Positions 1 to 12,119 of a stretch of 64,000 nt of DNA are shown here, one piece after another. The first letter of the stretch is position 1. Each line of letters begins with the position of its first letter. The position numbers were made by a program, and so were the translations under genes. Origin of the DNA: Ophioceras dolichostomum. Taxonomy: Eukaryota > Ascomycota > Sordariomycetes > Magnaporthales > Ophioceraceae. The notes beneath the pieces were generated by a model. That model had not been told where the DNA came from. It worked only from the letters and a program-made list of their open reading frames with translations, and did no database searches. The stretch is from assembly GCA_003049485.1 (NCBI GenBank), contig PYST01000004.1:1-64000 (forward strand). Direction: 5' to 3'.

Positions 1-1103
1 CTCCACAAACGCTTAGCAGCAAGAGAAAGCTACCGAGGTAGCTACTAGATACTTCCACCCTTCCAATGGAGGTCGATTTGCCCCGTCCCCACCGAGGGTA
101 TTCATGTCCTCCACACCGTGAAGCGCATGTCCATAATTCGGTATCTTCTCCTCACACGCTCACCGGATCCTCACCACAAACACACATGCCCAAAAAAGAA
201 AATCATCCCTTGTCCCCCGCTTGAAACAGTGACCTTTCAAAGAAAAGAGGGGAGATGGAAATACCACGCAGGCAAGCTTGTCAACAAGTTGGGTGGGTAG
301 TAGGTATGTATGTGTCCTTCCCATTCCTCTCCACACGCATACACAAGACAAGACGAACATCGATTTGGTTCCCTGAATACGACCGGCAAACTTAAGTAGG
401 TAGGTAGGTAGCGATGAACAAAGAGCAGGTAGCGTAGGTAAGTCTTGTTTGTAGCATCCGGCGGTCGTTCTGTTTTTCCTTTCTTTGGCTTATCATTTCA
501 ACAAAACATTGCATTGCAGTTCGTCCGGACGTACGATTCGTTTCGTCTTTCGTTCATCGTCGGTTTGTTTGTTTGCCCATCATGAATTAAAAGGTCCAGT
601 CCAGAGAAGGAAGGGAGAGAGAGGATAGAAAAAGAAGGGGGGTGTGTATGTGTGGTGGATGTGAAAGTGAAAACAGAAAAACCAAAATAATCCGGCGCTG
701 CGTATCCTCGTCTCCTTCAGTCTAAGTTAAGCCCAGCCTGCGAGAACAAAAAAATGAAAGAGGGAGAAGGTCAAAGACAAAGAACGAGCCGTGGTATTTC
801 GTGCCGAGATAAAATAGAAATAGAGGTAAGGTAGTGCGAAGAATTGGTGCGGAAACCGGTTGGGAAAGCAAGGTGAGGTGGTCAGGTTCCCTAGGTCGAT
901 GGGGTGACCGGTGGATATATCGGGCCCCCGGATTTATGACATCGAATGGTGGGAGACAGATAGGGAGAGGTCATAGGGGAAAGAGGCTGGCAGCGAAACT
1001 AAGAGGAGAACCACGATGCTCTTGATTTCCTTTTTGTCCCCGTCTTCAGGTTGTCATTTCTCTCTCTTTCTCTCTCTCATTCTCTCATCACGCCACGATC
1101 AAC
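1..1103. other. Non-coding, 3' side of rtn1
   Basis: No protein-like reading frame longer than about 65 codons makes sense here. The stretch holds the probable 3' UTR of the minus-strand reticulon gene and a short (TAGG)n run near 395-412. A CT-rich block at about 1060-1090 lies directly beyond the rtn1 stop codon. Confidence 0.6.
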
Positions 1104-2710
1104 TTAGGCAAGGAGAGGCTCATCCTCCTTAGGCTCGCTCTTGACGGCAGGCTCCTTAGCCTTGAAGTCCTCCTTAGGAGCGGCGGGGAAGTCCGCGGCC
1201 TGGTACTCCTTAGCAGCGGGCTTAGCGGGCTTGGTGACGGCCTCGGGCGAGGCGGAGCGGCCGCGCAGAAGCTGCTGGGCCTTGGCGGTGTAGTCGCCCA
1301 TGTACTGCTTGGTGAGCTCGGCGGCCTGCGCGGTGTGCTTGCCAGTCACCTCCTTGATCTGGGCGGTCTGGGCATCAACGAGATCCGACGCCTCCTTGAG
1401 GTAGTGGTCGATCAGCTCCTTGTTGGACTTGTAGATCAGCGGCGCGATGAAGGCGATGGTGGTGGCCATCAGGGCAAGGCCCCAGTAAGGCACGATCTTG
1501 ACGAGGTAGTAGGACAGGAAGGCAGCGACGCAGGCCTGTTGAATAGGTATAGTGCGTTAGTTACAGAGGTCAGTTTGAGTTCGAGAAAAGGTGGGGGAGA
1601 TGTGTGTCTTACGGCAGCGGAGACGGAGACGTTCTCAGCGAAGACGATGCGCTGGGCCTCGATCACGAAGAAGTTGAGAAGCTCATGGACGTCGCCAAGA
1701 ATGCCCTCCAGGGTCTCTCGTGAAAGGGTGTAGTACTTCCGCGGGCGGAGCTGGCTGGCGAAACCGGTGTTCAGGATGGTCTTGCCGACAACCTCAGCGG
1801 CAACCGTGGTGGCCAGGACCATCCAGGTGAGCTTGAGACCCCATCGCAGCACATCCAAGTACCTAACAGCGAAGATGAGGGTGACGATCGAGGCATAGGC
1901 GATACCGGAGGCGCCTGTGGGTGGTGCCGTCAAAGAGGCTCTGAGTCAGTAACGATTCCCTCTTCTCTCCGTCGTCTATTGTTTTCCGTTTTGGACGCCA
2001 GGTATAAGGTATATATGGTACATACGAGGGTTGTTCCACGAAAGCAGCTCCGAGAAGAGCGAGTGGTAGTGGGTCAAGGGTTGGCCGGTGGCAGCGGGGC
2101 TCGTCGGGGTCTTCCGGGACGCGGCGACGTTGGAGAACTCGGCCGAGGTCTTCGCATGTTGGTCCTTAACGGTCTGGGCGACGGGGCCTATTGCACGAAC
2201 ATTGCTGTCAGTAGCTGGAAAGCTTCACCACCGGTAGGGGGGCATAATAACGGCACCGAGGGAGCCCGGGATGCCAGTGCGCCAGAGAACAAGGCAGGGA
2301 AGCTCAAGAATCAGGCAAGACAACGGCGGGAAGGGTACGAGGGCGGGTTGCCCACATGCACACAGCCAGCGTTGCAGGCCGATGTCCTTTGCCCTTTGCC
2401 CTATGTCGTCCTCCTGTTCTTTCACAACACCGCACCTTTCGCGACCGACTCGACGGCAGCAGCGGCGCCTTGATAGCTCATCAGCTATGGCTGCTGGGCA
2501 CGGGCTCGGATGCACGAAGTTGAAGAGAGTTGAGGGCAGACGGCAGCAACAGGAGAGAGACGGATCTTGCGAGGCTTCATGAAACACTAGGTAGCTGTTA
2601 GCCGAACGTTCCGGGGCAGTCAAGACGGAGACAAGAGAAGAGCGAATATCAATACTAACCTTACTGTTCTTAAGCGCCGAGAAGGAATCGCCGTTGGCAG
2701 TGTCCGCCAT
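1104..2710 (-). CDS. rtn1: Reticulon-like ER-shaping protein (Rtn1)
   Basis: Reticulon homology-domain protein that bends ER tubules. Deduced exons are 2665-2710, 2026-2187, 1613-1914 and 1104-1535, all with GT/AG borders, giving 942 nt and 313 aa. The reticulon domain spans roughly residues 55-230. It has two long hydrophobic hairpins: the first around SGIAYASIVTLIFAVRYLDV, the second around FLSYYLVKIVPYWGLALMAT. Between them lies the hydrophilic loop with ILGDVHELLNFFVIEAQRIV. The C-terminal tail is Lys/Glu/Pro/Ala-rich, soluble and probably cytosolic. The first intron (477 nt) is much longer than the other two (77 and 111). The start is the only ATG in frame with the first donor and yields MADTANGDSFSALKNS. 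Family assignment rests on the hairpin-loop-hairpin layout and loop sequence. I am confident of the family; the gene name follows yeast. Confidence 0.88.
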
Positions 2711-4963
2711 TTTGAAGGCTGGGGAGATATGAATGGATGTGAGGTTCTAGTTCTGATGTGTGGATGTCGTCACTCGTTAGTGGGTGCTCGCTGTTGTTTT
2801 GTCCTGCCAGGAGGGGGTTTGTTTTGTCCAGCGGCTCGGAGAACCTTCGTGTCTCGCAGTTGCGGGTTCTTTTTAGGTGTGTGCGGTGTGGGTGCGGAAT
2901 ACCTGACGTACGTCTCGTACTTTTGATCGTCTTGCTCGGCAGCTTGCAGCAGAGTAGAGCGTGCTTGCGTCACTGAATTGCCTGCGGGCTCGGATACAGA
3001 ATATCGTGTGCAGGTTCGCAGGTTTCAACGTAATGGGATGTATTTGTAGGGACAGATTGCAATGTTGCGTGATGAAAGAAGCAAGGAACAAAGATTGCGG
3101 GTTCGAAGAGTTTTGTCTGAACTGATATGATTGTGACGCTTTGCCCTCCCAACCCCTATAAACAAAGACCGGGGAGGCAGAGAAAAAAAAAATGGCAGAC
3201 ACACGACTGGGTGGAGCTTTGGTGGAGTGGAACGGGCACAGTTACTGTTGGCGAAATGGAAGACACCAGACTGCCAGAGCCGACCAGAGCGACCAGATTT
3301 TGATGCTAGTGGGCTGTTCCTTTGGAAACCGACAGACAGGGGAGAGTGACAAGAGAGAATCGGCGAGAAAGGAGGAGGAGAAGACGGAGGTGTGTGTGGC
3401 TTGTGGCCCATGGTCCATGTGCTTTTCGTGTCTCTCAAGTTCTGCCTATGACGCTATCATGCCCCGGCAACTGCTCCGAAACATGCTAATCTCTACCGTC
3501 GAGCTACCTGCCGCGCTTGCAATCGAACCACACAGAGCAAGTACAGCAGTCGTATTCCATCCCATTCTGGACAGTTGAGCCCGCCTGGACATGTCCCTCT
3601 GTTCCCGGCCTTCGTTGCCGCCACACAGCTACCAATCCTCCTCCGCAATTTTTAGCAGCAATGGGGACACAACGCCACAGATAACAGTTCACCACAAGTC
3701 ACCATCTAGTGCAAGCAAGTTACCAACCGGGCAGCTCGGGGTGACGCACGCACACGATCTACCGGGTACCTTAGGTATCCTTCGTTTTCGTAGCTTGAAA
3801 ACACACCGAACGAGAGCAACTGATAGTACAAACGATGAGTCCCTGCATCTAGGACGCCATAGCAACGGCGCGAATTGCCTTTGGATCTCCCTCCAGGACA
3901 AAGGTGCATTTTCCATCTGCTTTGTTTTCTTCGTGGAGCGTTTCTGTAAATCTGTCCCCGAGAGCAGAGTGGACAGTGGGAGGATGAGCGTGTGCCGCTG
4001 GCGTCATGCTTTGCAAGTGACTGATGTGACTGACTGACATGCACCTCCAACTTGCATGTGATTGCACCACCACCCAAGTCCAACTCTTCAACTCCACTAC
4101 ACCACCACTCACACTCAGCTCTCCGGCAGCAGTAAGAACCATCATAGACCAACCTAGGCCACCAGCTGGGCCTGCGGCCAAATCCGGAATTTTGGCACAT
4201 GACGTTAGTCAACGGCGAGCTGCTCATCTGCCTAGCAAAGCAGAAAGAAATGGACAACGTTTTTTAGGCAGAGGTAGATAGACCATGGTGTCAAAGACAT
4301 CTACAATAGTCATGTGACCAAGCGTTGCCATGACTTGCTTGCGTCTTGCTTGCATGCACCCCATCAAGAAAACCAGTTAACGTCATCAATAATGATTTGT
4401 ATCCGGGGCATTGGTCCGGGGCATTGGTAGCCTCCTGTCGATGGCTAGATACCCAGCTACTCCATAAACTCCTCCGCTATCGACCGAAAATATCGGTCTT
4501 CTGCTGTTCCCTTCCGCAGCCGCATGCACCAGCCTGTGATGAAAAAGAAGAAAGCACAGCTAGCCAGCCCAAATCCTCATCAGAGAATGAAAGAGAGAGA
4601 AAAAAAAACCTAGCGCCGCCCCATGAGTAGGTATGATGTGAAGAGGAAGAATGATAATAAAACAAAATGCCCGGCCGCCTTGCAATGCAGTTTCTATGCC
4701 CTTGCCATGCCATGCCATGCCATGCAATTATCGACCTCCCTCCCGTGCGTGTCCTAACGGCATTCACAACGACGTCGCCGACGACACTGACGACGACGGG
4801 CTGGACCAGGTCTGGTATCAAAAAACTAAAAACTTGGTGTATGGTGTGTATGAAGCAACGAAGAAACAGAAAATGGAAAAAAAAAGAAACACCTAAGAAA
4901 AAAAGTCAGGAGGCGGTTGGATATGTATACGTATCGGCGCCAGTCACGATCGGAGAAGGATCA
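2711..4963. other. Intergenic: rtn1 upstream region and TBC gene 3' side
   Basis: About 2.25 kb between two minus-strand genes. Several open frames exist on both strands, but none resembles a known family or shows a coherent exon series. It should contain the rtn1 promoter and 5' UTR (immediately above 2710) and the 3' UTR of the Rab-GAP gene (below 4964). It includes a 5-bp tandem repeat at about 4704-4726. Confidence 0.55.
4704..4726. repeat. 5-bp microsatellite (CCATG)n
   Basis: Four uninterrupted copies of CCATG (read as ATGCC in another phase) in the region 3' of the TBC gene. Simple repeat, no function implied. Confidence 0.85.
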
Positions 4964-7900
4964 TCATCGTCTGCCCCAGCCGAAGAAGCTCCCCACACCC
5001 CCAGAGGCGGCAGGAACAGCAGGAGCCGGCGCCGATGCCACAGGGGCGGCGGCTGCGGGTGTAACAGGCGCAGCACCAGCGGCAGCAGCGGTCTTACCCG
5101 CACCCGCATCGGAGACCGACGCCGTAAAGCGGCCAAACACGCCCATGGCCACCGACGCCGCACTACTGTTGTTGTTGTTGTTGTTGTTACCACCAGAGCT
5201 GCCGCTGTTGTTCCGGTTGTGCGACGACGACGACGACGACGACGCAACCTTCGGGATGGGATCTCCCGGGGCGAGCCCGAACGCCTTCCGCAGCCTCTCC
5301 AGCTGCTGCTTCGTCTCGTCCGCCTCCTGCCTCGCGACCGCCTCGGCGGTCTTGGCCTGGACCAGCTCGAGGAGCAGGGCGTCGTTCTCGTTGGCCGGGG
5401 CCGGGGCGGCGGCGGGGACGAGCGACTCGCGCGAGCCGGGTACGTTCCCGCCGCCCGTGCCGAGCATGCGCGGGTTGAGCGCGGACGACACCCTCTTGTT
5501 GGCGTAGGGCAGCGGGGCCTGCGATGGCGTGGATCTAGCACGGCCGAGCTTCAGCTCCCGGAGCCCACCTGAGACCGGACCGGGGGGCCCGCTCGGCGCG
5601 GTCGGCGCGCTGGAGATGATGCCGTTGGTCGCCCTACCGAACCAATCGGCGCCACTGCCGCCGCCGCTCGTATCCGCGCCGCCGCCGTTACCCGTAGCCG
5701 AGCTCTCGTTGGAGGCGCGCACCCGCATGTTATGGATCTGCTTCTCCAGCCGCTGCTTGTCCGAGTGCATGCTGCGCACGTGGACGTGGCTCTCCCTCAG
5801 CTGCTCCTTCATCGTCGAGATCTGCTGCTCGAGGTCTGTTATTCTCCGGAAGCTGTCCTGGCCCTTCGTCAATTCGTTGTCGAGCTGCTCCTTCGCCCGC
5901 ACTAGCTGATCTCGCAGCTGTGTTTTCGTTTCGGTTATGGATGATCTCCTGCTGCCACCGTCCTGCCGGCCAAACCTCTCTTCCACGACCCCGATAATCC
6001 CGGCCAGCGGACCGGCGGCAAGCGTGGAGTAGTCGACTGGCGCTGGCATCATCTGCTGGGGCGCTGGGGTTGGATCCTGCCAGTTGCCTCCTCCTACACC
6101 TCCGACCATTGGCGACAATGAGACGCCTTGGCCAGGCTGCCACTGTTCTTGTCCTTGCCATTGAACTTGGCCTTGGTATTGCCCTGGGTATTGCCCTGGA
6201 TATTGCCCTGGATATTGTCCTGGGTATTGTGCTGGGTATTGTCCTTGAGCCTGGTATATGCCTTGGCCCTGCCATTGGTTTATTTGAGGTTGCTGCGGCT
6301 CGCCCTGCTTGAGTCCGTGTAGGAGCGACTGCACGATCCTGCAGTCCTCTTCCCTCTCCTCCCTCTCCCGCTGCAGCTGGTCGGCCAACTGCGCCTGCTG
6401 GCGCTGCAGATCGCTGAGGGCGGTGAGGAGATCTTCGATCTGGCTGTTCAGGTATTTGCTATCGGCGTTGCTGCGGCTGGACTGGGCGGGCTGCGGTTTC
6501 AGCCCTGGCGCCCCCCCTACGAAGGCCGTGTTGGCGGATTGACGCGACGCCGCACGGTCGTCTGATGTGGATGAGTCTCGTGAGAGAGACGTAGCTTCGG
6601 TCGATGTCGAGCTGAGGACGCTGGCCGCAGACGATGCCGACGACGAGTTCGCCTCCATGGAATTGAGGGTAGATGCTAGGCTCTGCTTGGAGGTGCTCCT
6701 CCGAAGCATGCTCAGCGGGGGAGAAGCGGCCGCCAATCCGCCAGGGCTGAGCGTCGGTGCGGCGGTGGCGGCGGCTGTGGATGCAACGACGGTAGTGGTA
6801 GTGGTCGTGGTCGACGCGGGAGAGGACAATGGACTCGATCTCGAGATTGATGAATCCGGCTTCGTCGGGTCCGTCGAGTTGGGAAAGTCGGTGAAGTTTG
6901 CGGTTTGGTATGGGGGAATCGGAATCGGGGAGAAAGAGGCGAGAGTGGAGGTCGAGGATCTCGAGGATCTCGAGGAGGTCGGTGTTGTTGAGGATGATGT
7001 TGGTGGATCAGCGGTGCCTGTGCCGCCGATCGCAGTTGGAGGAGTTCTTTGGGTCCCGCTTGTTCTTTGTCTGCTGTGTCTGCTTCTGGGTGTGGTTGTG
7101 GAGGAGGCGAAAGAAGTGGAGTCGTTGGAGATTGTGGCCGTTGCCGAGCGGCCCAAAAATCGAGAGGCTGCGGTTGCAACGTCAGTTGTTGAGTGCGCCG
7201 CATTTGGCAACGCATTTGGGCTGTTGTTGGCCAATTGAGTGTCCCGGCGGTAAGCCTCTTCCAATCGGTCTAGCTGCTCCCGGTCGACGGCGGCCACGGA
7301 GACAAACCCGACAAAATCTTCGACGAACTCGTCGGCGTTGTAGTGATAGCAGTCCCAGAGCCCACGCGACAACAGCAGCTGCATCACGTCTTCCAGCTCC
7401 GTGCACGCCAAGATCCGGGCCTCGTTTTTGCGCATAAGCGACAAAGCCACTCGCATGAGAGTCTCTGACGCGCCTTCGGCAAAGACCACATCGTAGATGC
7501 GAAACAGCATGGGTAAGGGGCATGTAACGGCGAAGAAAGAGAGGAACCATTGTGAAACATAGACCGGGTCAACCTGTAAATCGTCGAGGTGGCCCGACAA
7601 AATGGGCAGATTGGCCCGCAGCAGCTCCCGGAACTGGTAAATTCGCACATGCAGCCCTGACAGGTCAGGCAGATAGCTGCTGCGAAGATCGTAGCTCTCC
7701 ATCAACCTGTGTTTCCACATTACACCACTTGTATTAGCTTGTGCCGATTCCCCATAGATAGCCTTGCGCTAGGCGTCTCGCCGCCTGTCTCGCCGCACCT
7801 CACCGCCCGGTCAGGGACCCTTTCAGGTACCATTTCAGGTACCCAGGGCAGTTGACTCGTTGCAGAGCCGAGAGGATCCAGCATCCCTTCCCCATCACTC

Positions 7901-9445
7901 CCTACCAAGCTGCAAGCCTCCCCGGACCCCCAACACGCCAGCACTCCAAAACTCTTTGAAGTATCATCCATCGAAAGATGCGGAAAGATGGTTCGATCAC
8001 ATAACGTAATCAAGATGTAAACAATCGTAGTAACGTACCTGGCCAAGACGCAGAACGCCTGCTTGTCCGACATATGCATCAGAAGAGGGCCGACCAGGAA
8101 CGCGAGACCCTGGCAGTACCCAATCTCCCGATCGTAGATGCTGTAGCACTTGAGGACCCGTGCAAGCGCCCGCTGGCCGTCGCCGTCTGGGTCGCGGAAC
8201 ATGTCGACGCCGGGGAAGCTGCGGCCGATGTCTTTTCCGATGAGGCCCTCGTACGGGCTGGACTCGCCGGAGAACCGCTCGAACTGCTCCTCGAGGCTCG
8301 CGTCCCGCGCCGCGGCCATGCTCTGCCAGACGATTCCCCGTAGCGGCGGCGGGATTCCCTTCCGAATCTTGTTGGACAGCAGCGTCGGCAGCCGAGCCGC
8401 CGTCTGCTGGTAGTCCTTGACCAGTGCCATGTAGAATTCGAGGTCCGTCATCGGAGGCGGTGGCAGCATCGAATATCGCAGTGCCTGTGGCGTCGGGCCG
8501 TGCACCATCTGCCGTAGCTGGGCCATCGATGGCGATGGTGGAGCGGGTTTGTCGTCCATAGACTTTACACCCGCGCTCTTCGGGTTCGTAGCTAGTTTGG
8601 CATTCTCCTGCTCCAGCCTGGCGAGGAGCAACGCAGTCTGTCGGACAAGGAATGAGTTAGAAGTGTTAGGCGTCGGGATTTCGTCATAGTCATATCGAAT
8701 CCGCAATTCACTAGCAGGGGCAATTTGAGAATGACTGCCTTACGTTATCAGATTCTTGGTCCTTAGACTGCTCGTCCTCATGCTTCTGGAGATGCTCCCA
8801 GTCAACGTCTTCGGTCTCGGAGGTGGGCGTATTCGCGTTCTCGGCGGAGAATTGGCCGTCAGTCGGGGTGACAGGCACCGTGTCAGGGCTGCCACCTCGC
8901 GATACCTGAACCTGTTCCATGCCGCCACCTGATTCGCCTGCTTCGCTGTTCTCGTCGTCGGTGTCTCCGACATTGTTTTGTTCGAGTTCCTCCAGCAGGT
9001 TTCTCCCCGTGTCGGAAGGTTGCACTATCACAAGTTCTTCCTCCTCGACAGCCTCTGGCTGAGCCACTGGGTCCTCGGCTTCCTCAACCACAGGCTGACC
9101 GTATACGAGCATGTTCGTCGGGGGAAACGCCGGGTAGGAGGCAACGGCGGTGTCGACGCTCAGAGGAGCAGCGGGTTCCGAGAGCCGCACAGTGACCATG
9201 GAGTCGTGGGCCACGGTTTCCCTATACGCGGCATATGGATCGTACTGGATGGGCTGGACAGTTTCGTAGTATACTGGTTGCACGGTGGCCCATTGTTGCT
9301 GTTGTTGCTGCTGCTGTTGTTGACCGTAGTCATTGCCAGCTGCTTCGGGCTCCATCGTCGGTGGCTGTGGTATTGTCGAGTCGTGCTCAGGCTCGGGCTG
9401 AGGATAGGGATATTGGTATCCTCCGTATTGGTACCCAGGCTCCAT
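4964..9445 (-). CDS. TBC-domain Rab GTPase-activating protein (Gyp5-like)
   Basis: Rab-GAP expected to speed GTP hydrolysis by exocytic Rabs. Exons 8744-9445, 8039-8637 and 4964-7706 join in frame (4044 nt, 1347 aa). The N-terminal 230 residues are acidic and disordered with a 10-Gln tract. The TBC domain runs from about 320 to 565 and opens at KIRKGIPPPLRGIVWQSM. Both dual-finger residues are present: the Arg in IGKDIGRSFPG (about R373) and the Gln in YCQGLAFL (about Q410), so the GAP should be active. The C-terminal half has S/T/P-rich stretches, two or three coiled-coil segments, a GQYP tandem repeat, and poly-Ser and poly-Asn tracts. It ends in SFFGWGRR. TBC followed by long coiled coils fits Gyp5/Evi5-type GAPs; the precise Rab target is inference. 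The second intron (332 nt) contains no stop in the upstream frame but is not a multiple of three, so retention would shift the frame. Confidence 0.88.
6172..6250 (-). repeat. In-frame 12-bp tandem repeat encoding GQYP units
   Basis: Within the TBC gene a 12-nt unit is repeated about six times with small changes, encoding AQYPGQYPGQYPGQYPGQYQ-like sequence between the two coiled-coil regions. Length is a multiple of three, so copy-number change would keep the frame. Confidence 0.85.
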
Positions 9446-10950
9446 CGCGAAGCCCAGGCCCTGAGAAGCGAGATTCGTTGGGTGAGGATATTAGAGGAAG
9501 GGAGATAAGGATTCGCGGCGGTAGTAGGAATTGGAATGTAGGTTCACGTCCACGCGGAAATTCCAACGCCACGACCGAGGAGGAAAGTGCTCCCTCCACG
9601 CGCATCGGACTTGTAGCTTCCCTGTGGTAAAAGTGGTCGTTGCCGAGATGAATGTTGAGGGCCGTAGGTAGCGCGTTCGCACTGAAAAAAAGGAGCAGGG
9701 GAAGAAAACAATCACAAAAAAAAAACCACCCAATATGAAGCTCCCACAGAGGGATAGCAACAGCAGAGGCAAGCCCCCAAGTGGTGGTATTTTAGCTAGG
9801 GCCACGGGCGCTAGAAGAGTTCGAAGCAAAGCGAGCTGTGGAGGGTATCGCGTGTGGGCCGTGGAGTAGTATTTCGCCAGTGGAACGCCACACCACCACG
9901 ATCAATCCTGCTGCATACCGCACTGCAAAGAACGCCAGACAGCCTGATAGGGTGACAGGGGTCACTGTCAGGGACAGCAAGGAAGGTCCAATCGCCGTTT
10001 AGAGTTGATGGATTACTGGGGTCGGCAGGAACGTCGGGAATTCCCAATTCGCTGATTATTACTACAGGAACAGCGACACAACAGGCAAGAACAGAATGAG
10101 AGAAGCGGCAGCCCAGCCCGCCAGAGTACCACAGTAAACCTCCCGCGAAAGACTTGGGGAAGTCAACAGAAATTCGAGTCCAGTCGATTTCTTTGTTTCA
10201 CTGGCTCAGGAGGGGCGCTTAAGACGTCCAGTGAAACCGCGCCCCTCAGAAGAATGGCACGAAGGGATGGATGGAATTAACAATAGGACCGTACGAAGGA
10301 AGGTGGGATCGATCTCAATAGCTGCACGAGCTGGCCCAGACTCGACTCCAGCAGCCCCCGAGCTGTAGCGAAATCACCATAATTTGCGTAGCACGGAGGT
10401 CAGCGAGTCGCGGTGAAGCGCCAGAGCTGCGTTGTCATCGACCAATTCTTTGAAAAAATGGTTCGTCTCCGGGGTTTTTTTTTTACTGCTGCCCTTCAGT
10501 CCCTGCATCCAACAAATTCATCCACCTGCATGCTGCATGTCGCAAGCAAGAATGAACCGGAACCTTTGGGTATTCTTTTCCCAGGTATCATCAAATCGCT
10601 TTGTCTCGGCGTGGTCTGTGTGGTCCAGACCCAAAGATCAATCCCCGAATATCAATATTGCCCGCATGCCTAACGACGGATTAGTGGGAGCTCATGTCTC
10701 TTTTCGGGCAAGCGACTACCCGGCGTCCTCTGTCGTGAGATACCTAACCCGCAGATCCTAGGTGTGGTCGCCTACTGTTTGGGGACAGGGAGGGGGCTCC
10801 TGGTATTAGTGTGTATGAACTTGAGCCTCTTTGACGACCACCGCCTATTTGGCAGATAGCAGCTCTATTGAACATGGCGTAGTGATCGGTGATCAGAGGA
10901 CACCGGAAATCTCTAGTAAAAGCGTAGGTAGGTAGATAATAAACATCAGC

Positions 10951-11130
10951 TGCAGGCACTCATCATCAACTACAGCCACTCATCATCAACTACAGCCACT
11001 CATCATCAACTACAGCCACTCATCATCAACTACAACCACTCATCATCAACTACAACCACTCATCATCAACTACAACCACTCATCATTAGGTGCAACTACT
11101 CATCAGGTGCAACCACTCATCATCACTGAC
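10951..11130. repeat. 20-bp minisatellite, about 7 full units plus degenerate ends
   Basis: Head-to-tail 20-bp units of the form CATCATCAAC-TACAGCCACT. Three consecutive units carry TACAGCCACT, the next three carry TACAACCACT, and flanking copies are decayed (TGCAGGCACT at the left, TGCAACTACT at the right). Units abut directly with no spacers and are not a multiple of three, so this is neither a CRISPR array nor a coding repeat. Confidence 0.95.
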
Positions 11131-12051
11131 GCTTCAGTAAACAGTTCCCTGGGCCTGCATCCCGTCCCTGTCAGCTTCATTCAGGTTTAGCTTTTCAGAA
11201 CGCCAAACGACGAAGCCAACACATGCCATTTACTTCGCAGATCTGCTTTGCATGGTAGGTAGGTACCTAGGTATCTCTCTTGTGGGTGATAAACTTACTT
11301 CTCCCTGTACATCCAAGCCAGCAACAATTTTGGCCTTTCCGAGCCCGCTTTCCCAGTCGTACACATGTTTTCGCTCAAAGCAGTGGCATAATGGTACCAA
11401 AAAATACAGTAAAGCAGAAACAGAACTCCGTCCAGACCGAGGCCCCTCATCCATCCATGGTTGACGGAGCGTCGAACCTCTTCGTTTTGTTTCAGATCTG
11501 CCGCCTTGATAACATTTGTGGAGCGGTATCGAACAGCACATCTGAGGTCGTTGGGACGAAAGAGTCCACACTCACTCCTGCGCTGCAATGCAAAAAAAGG
11601 AAATCATGAATGACGCCGAAAGCCGAGGAATATCTTTTTGCAACCAAAAGTGAAAAGTCCTACAAGTGAAGAGAAAAAACATCACGCCCCGAGGACGCCC
11701 GAGGCTATCACCAGGTACCCATATCATCATGATCGCAAAGGAGAGAAAACAAAACGCCACGTACATCTCCCCAAGTGCCTATGCGGATAAATGAAAAAGC
11801 GCCCTCAGAAAAGCAGGGGGCCGCCAGAGAAGAGGAAGGTGTTGAAAAAAGGAAGAAAGAAAAAAAGGAAAAACGCTGAACAACATGAATAAATCATTCG
11901 CGATGACGCTTGTCTCCACATCTTCTTGGAATCGCTGTTGGAATGTTATGGTACAAAGACTGTTTTGCATGCAAGCTTGAGAAACGCGCCGCGCCCCATT
12001 ACAAGTGTATTTCGACATTTTAGCGGTGAGATGCAGTAACCGAAACCGGCG

Positions 12052-12102
12052 CGGGAACAGAAGCCGGGAACAGAAGCCGGGAACAGAAGCCGGGAACAGA
12101 GT
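12052..12102. repeat. 13-bp tandem repeat beside the SSXT-like stop codon
   Basis: Almost four copies of CGGGAACAGAAGC begin about 18 bp beyond the stop codon of the minus-strand gene, so they lie in its 3' UTR. Confidence 0.9.
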
Positions 12103-12119
12103 AAGAGTGATGGGAGCTC

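Larger units (their letters stand above)
9446..12119. other. Long intergenic region upstream of the TBC gene
   Basis: About 2.7 kb without a supported gene, between two minus-strand genes. Open frames on both strands (for example 10413-10761 and 11230-11609) have no family resemblance. It contains a 20-bp minisatellite (10951-11130), a short (TAGG)n/TACCTAGGTA patch at 11254-11272, and a 13-bp repeat next to the stop codon of the SSXT-like gene. The proximal part above 9445 should be the TBC gene promoter and 5' UTR. Confidence 0.55.

Noticed and set aside
4667..5572. 301-codon plus-strand frame and 196-codon frame 4917-5507
   Set aside because: They are antisense to the C-terminal exon of the TBC gene, whose coding bias and low-complexity repeats open shadow frames. 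No family resemblance.
10951..11130. CRISPR-like array
   Set aside because: Units are contiguous without spacers, and the genome is eukaryotic; it is a minisatellite.
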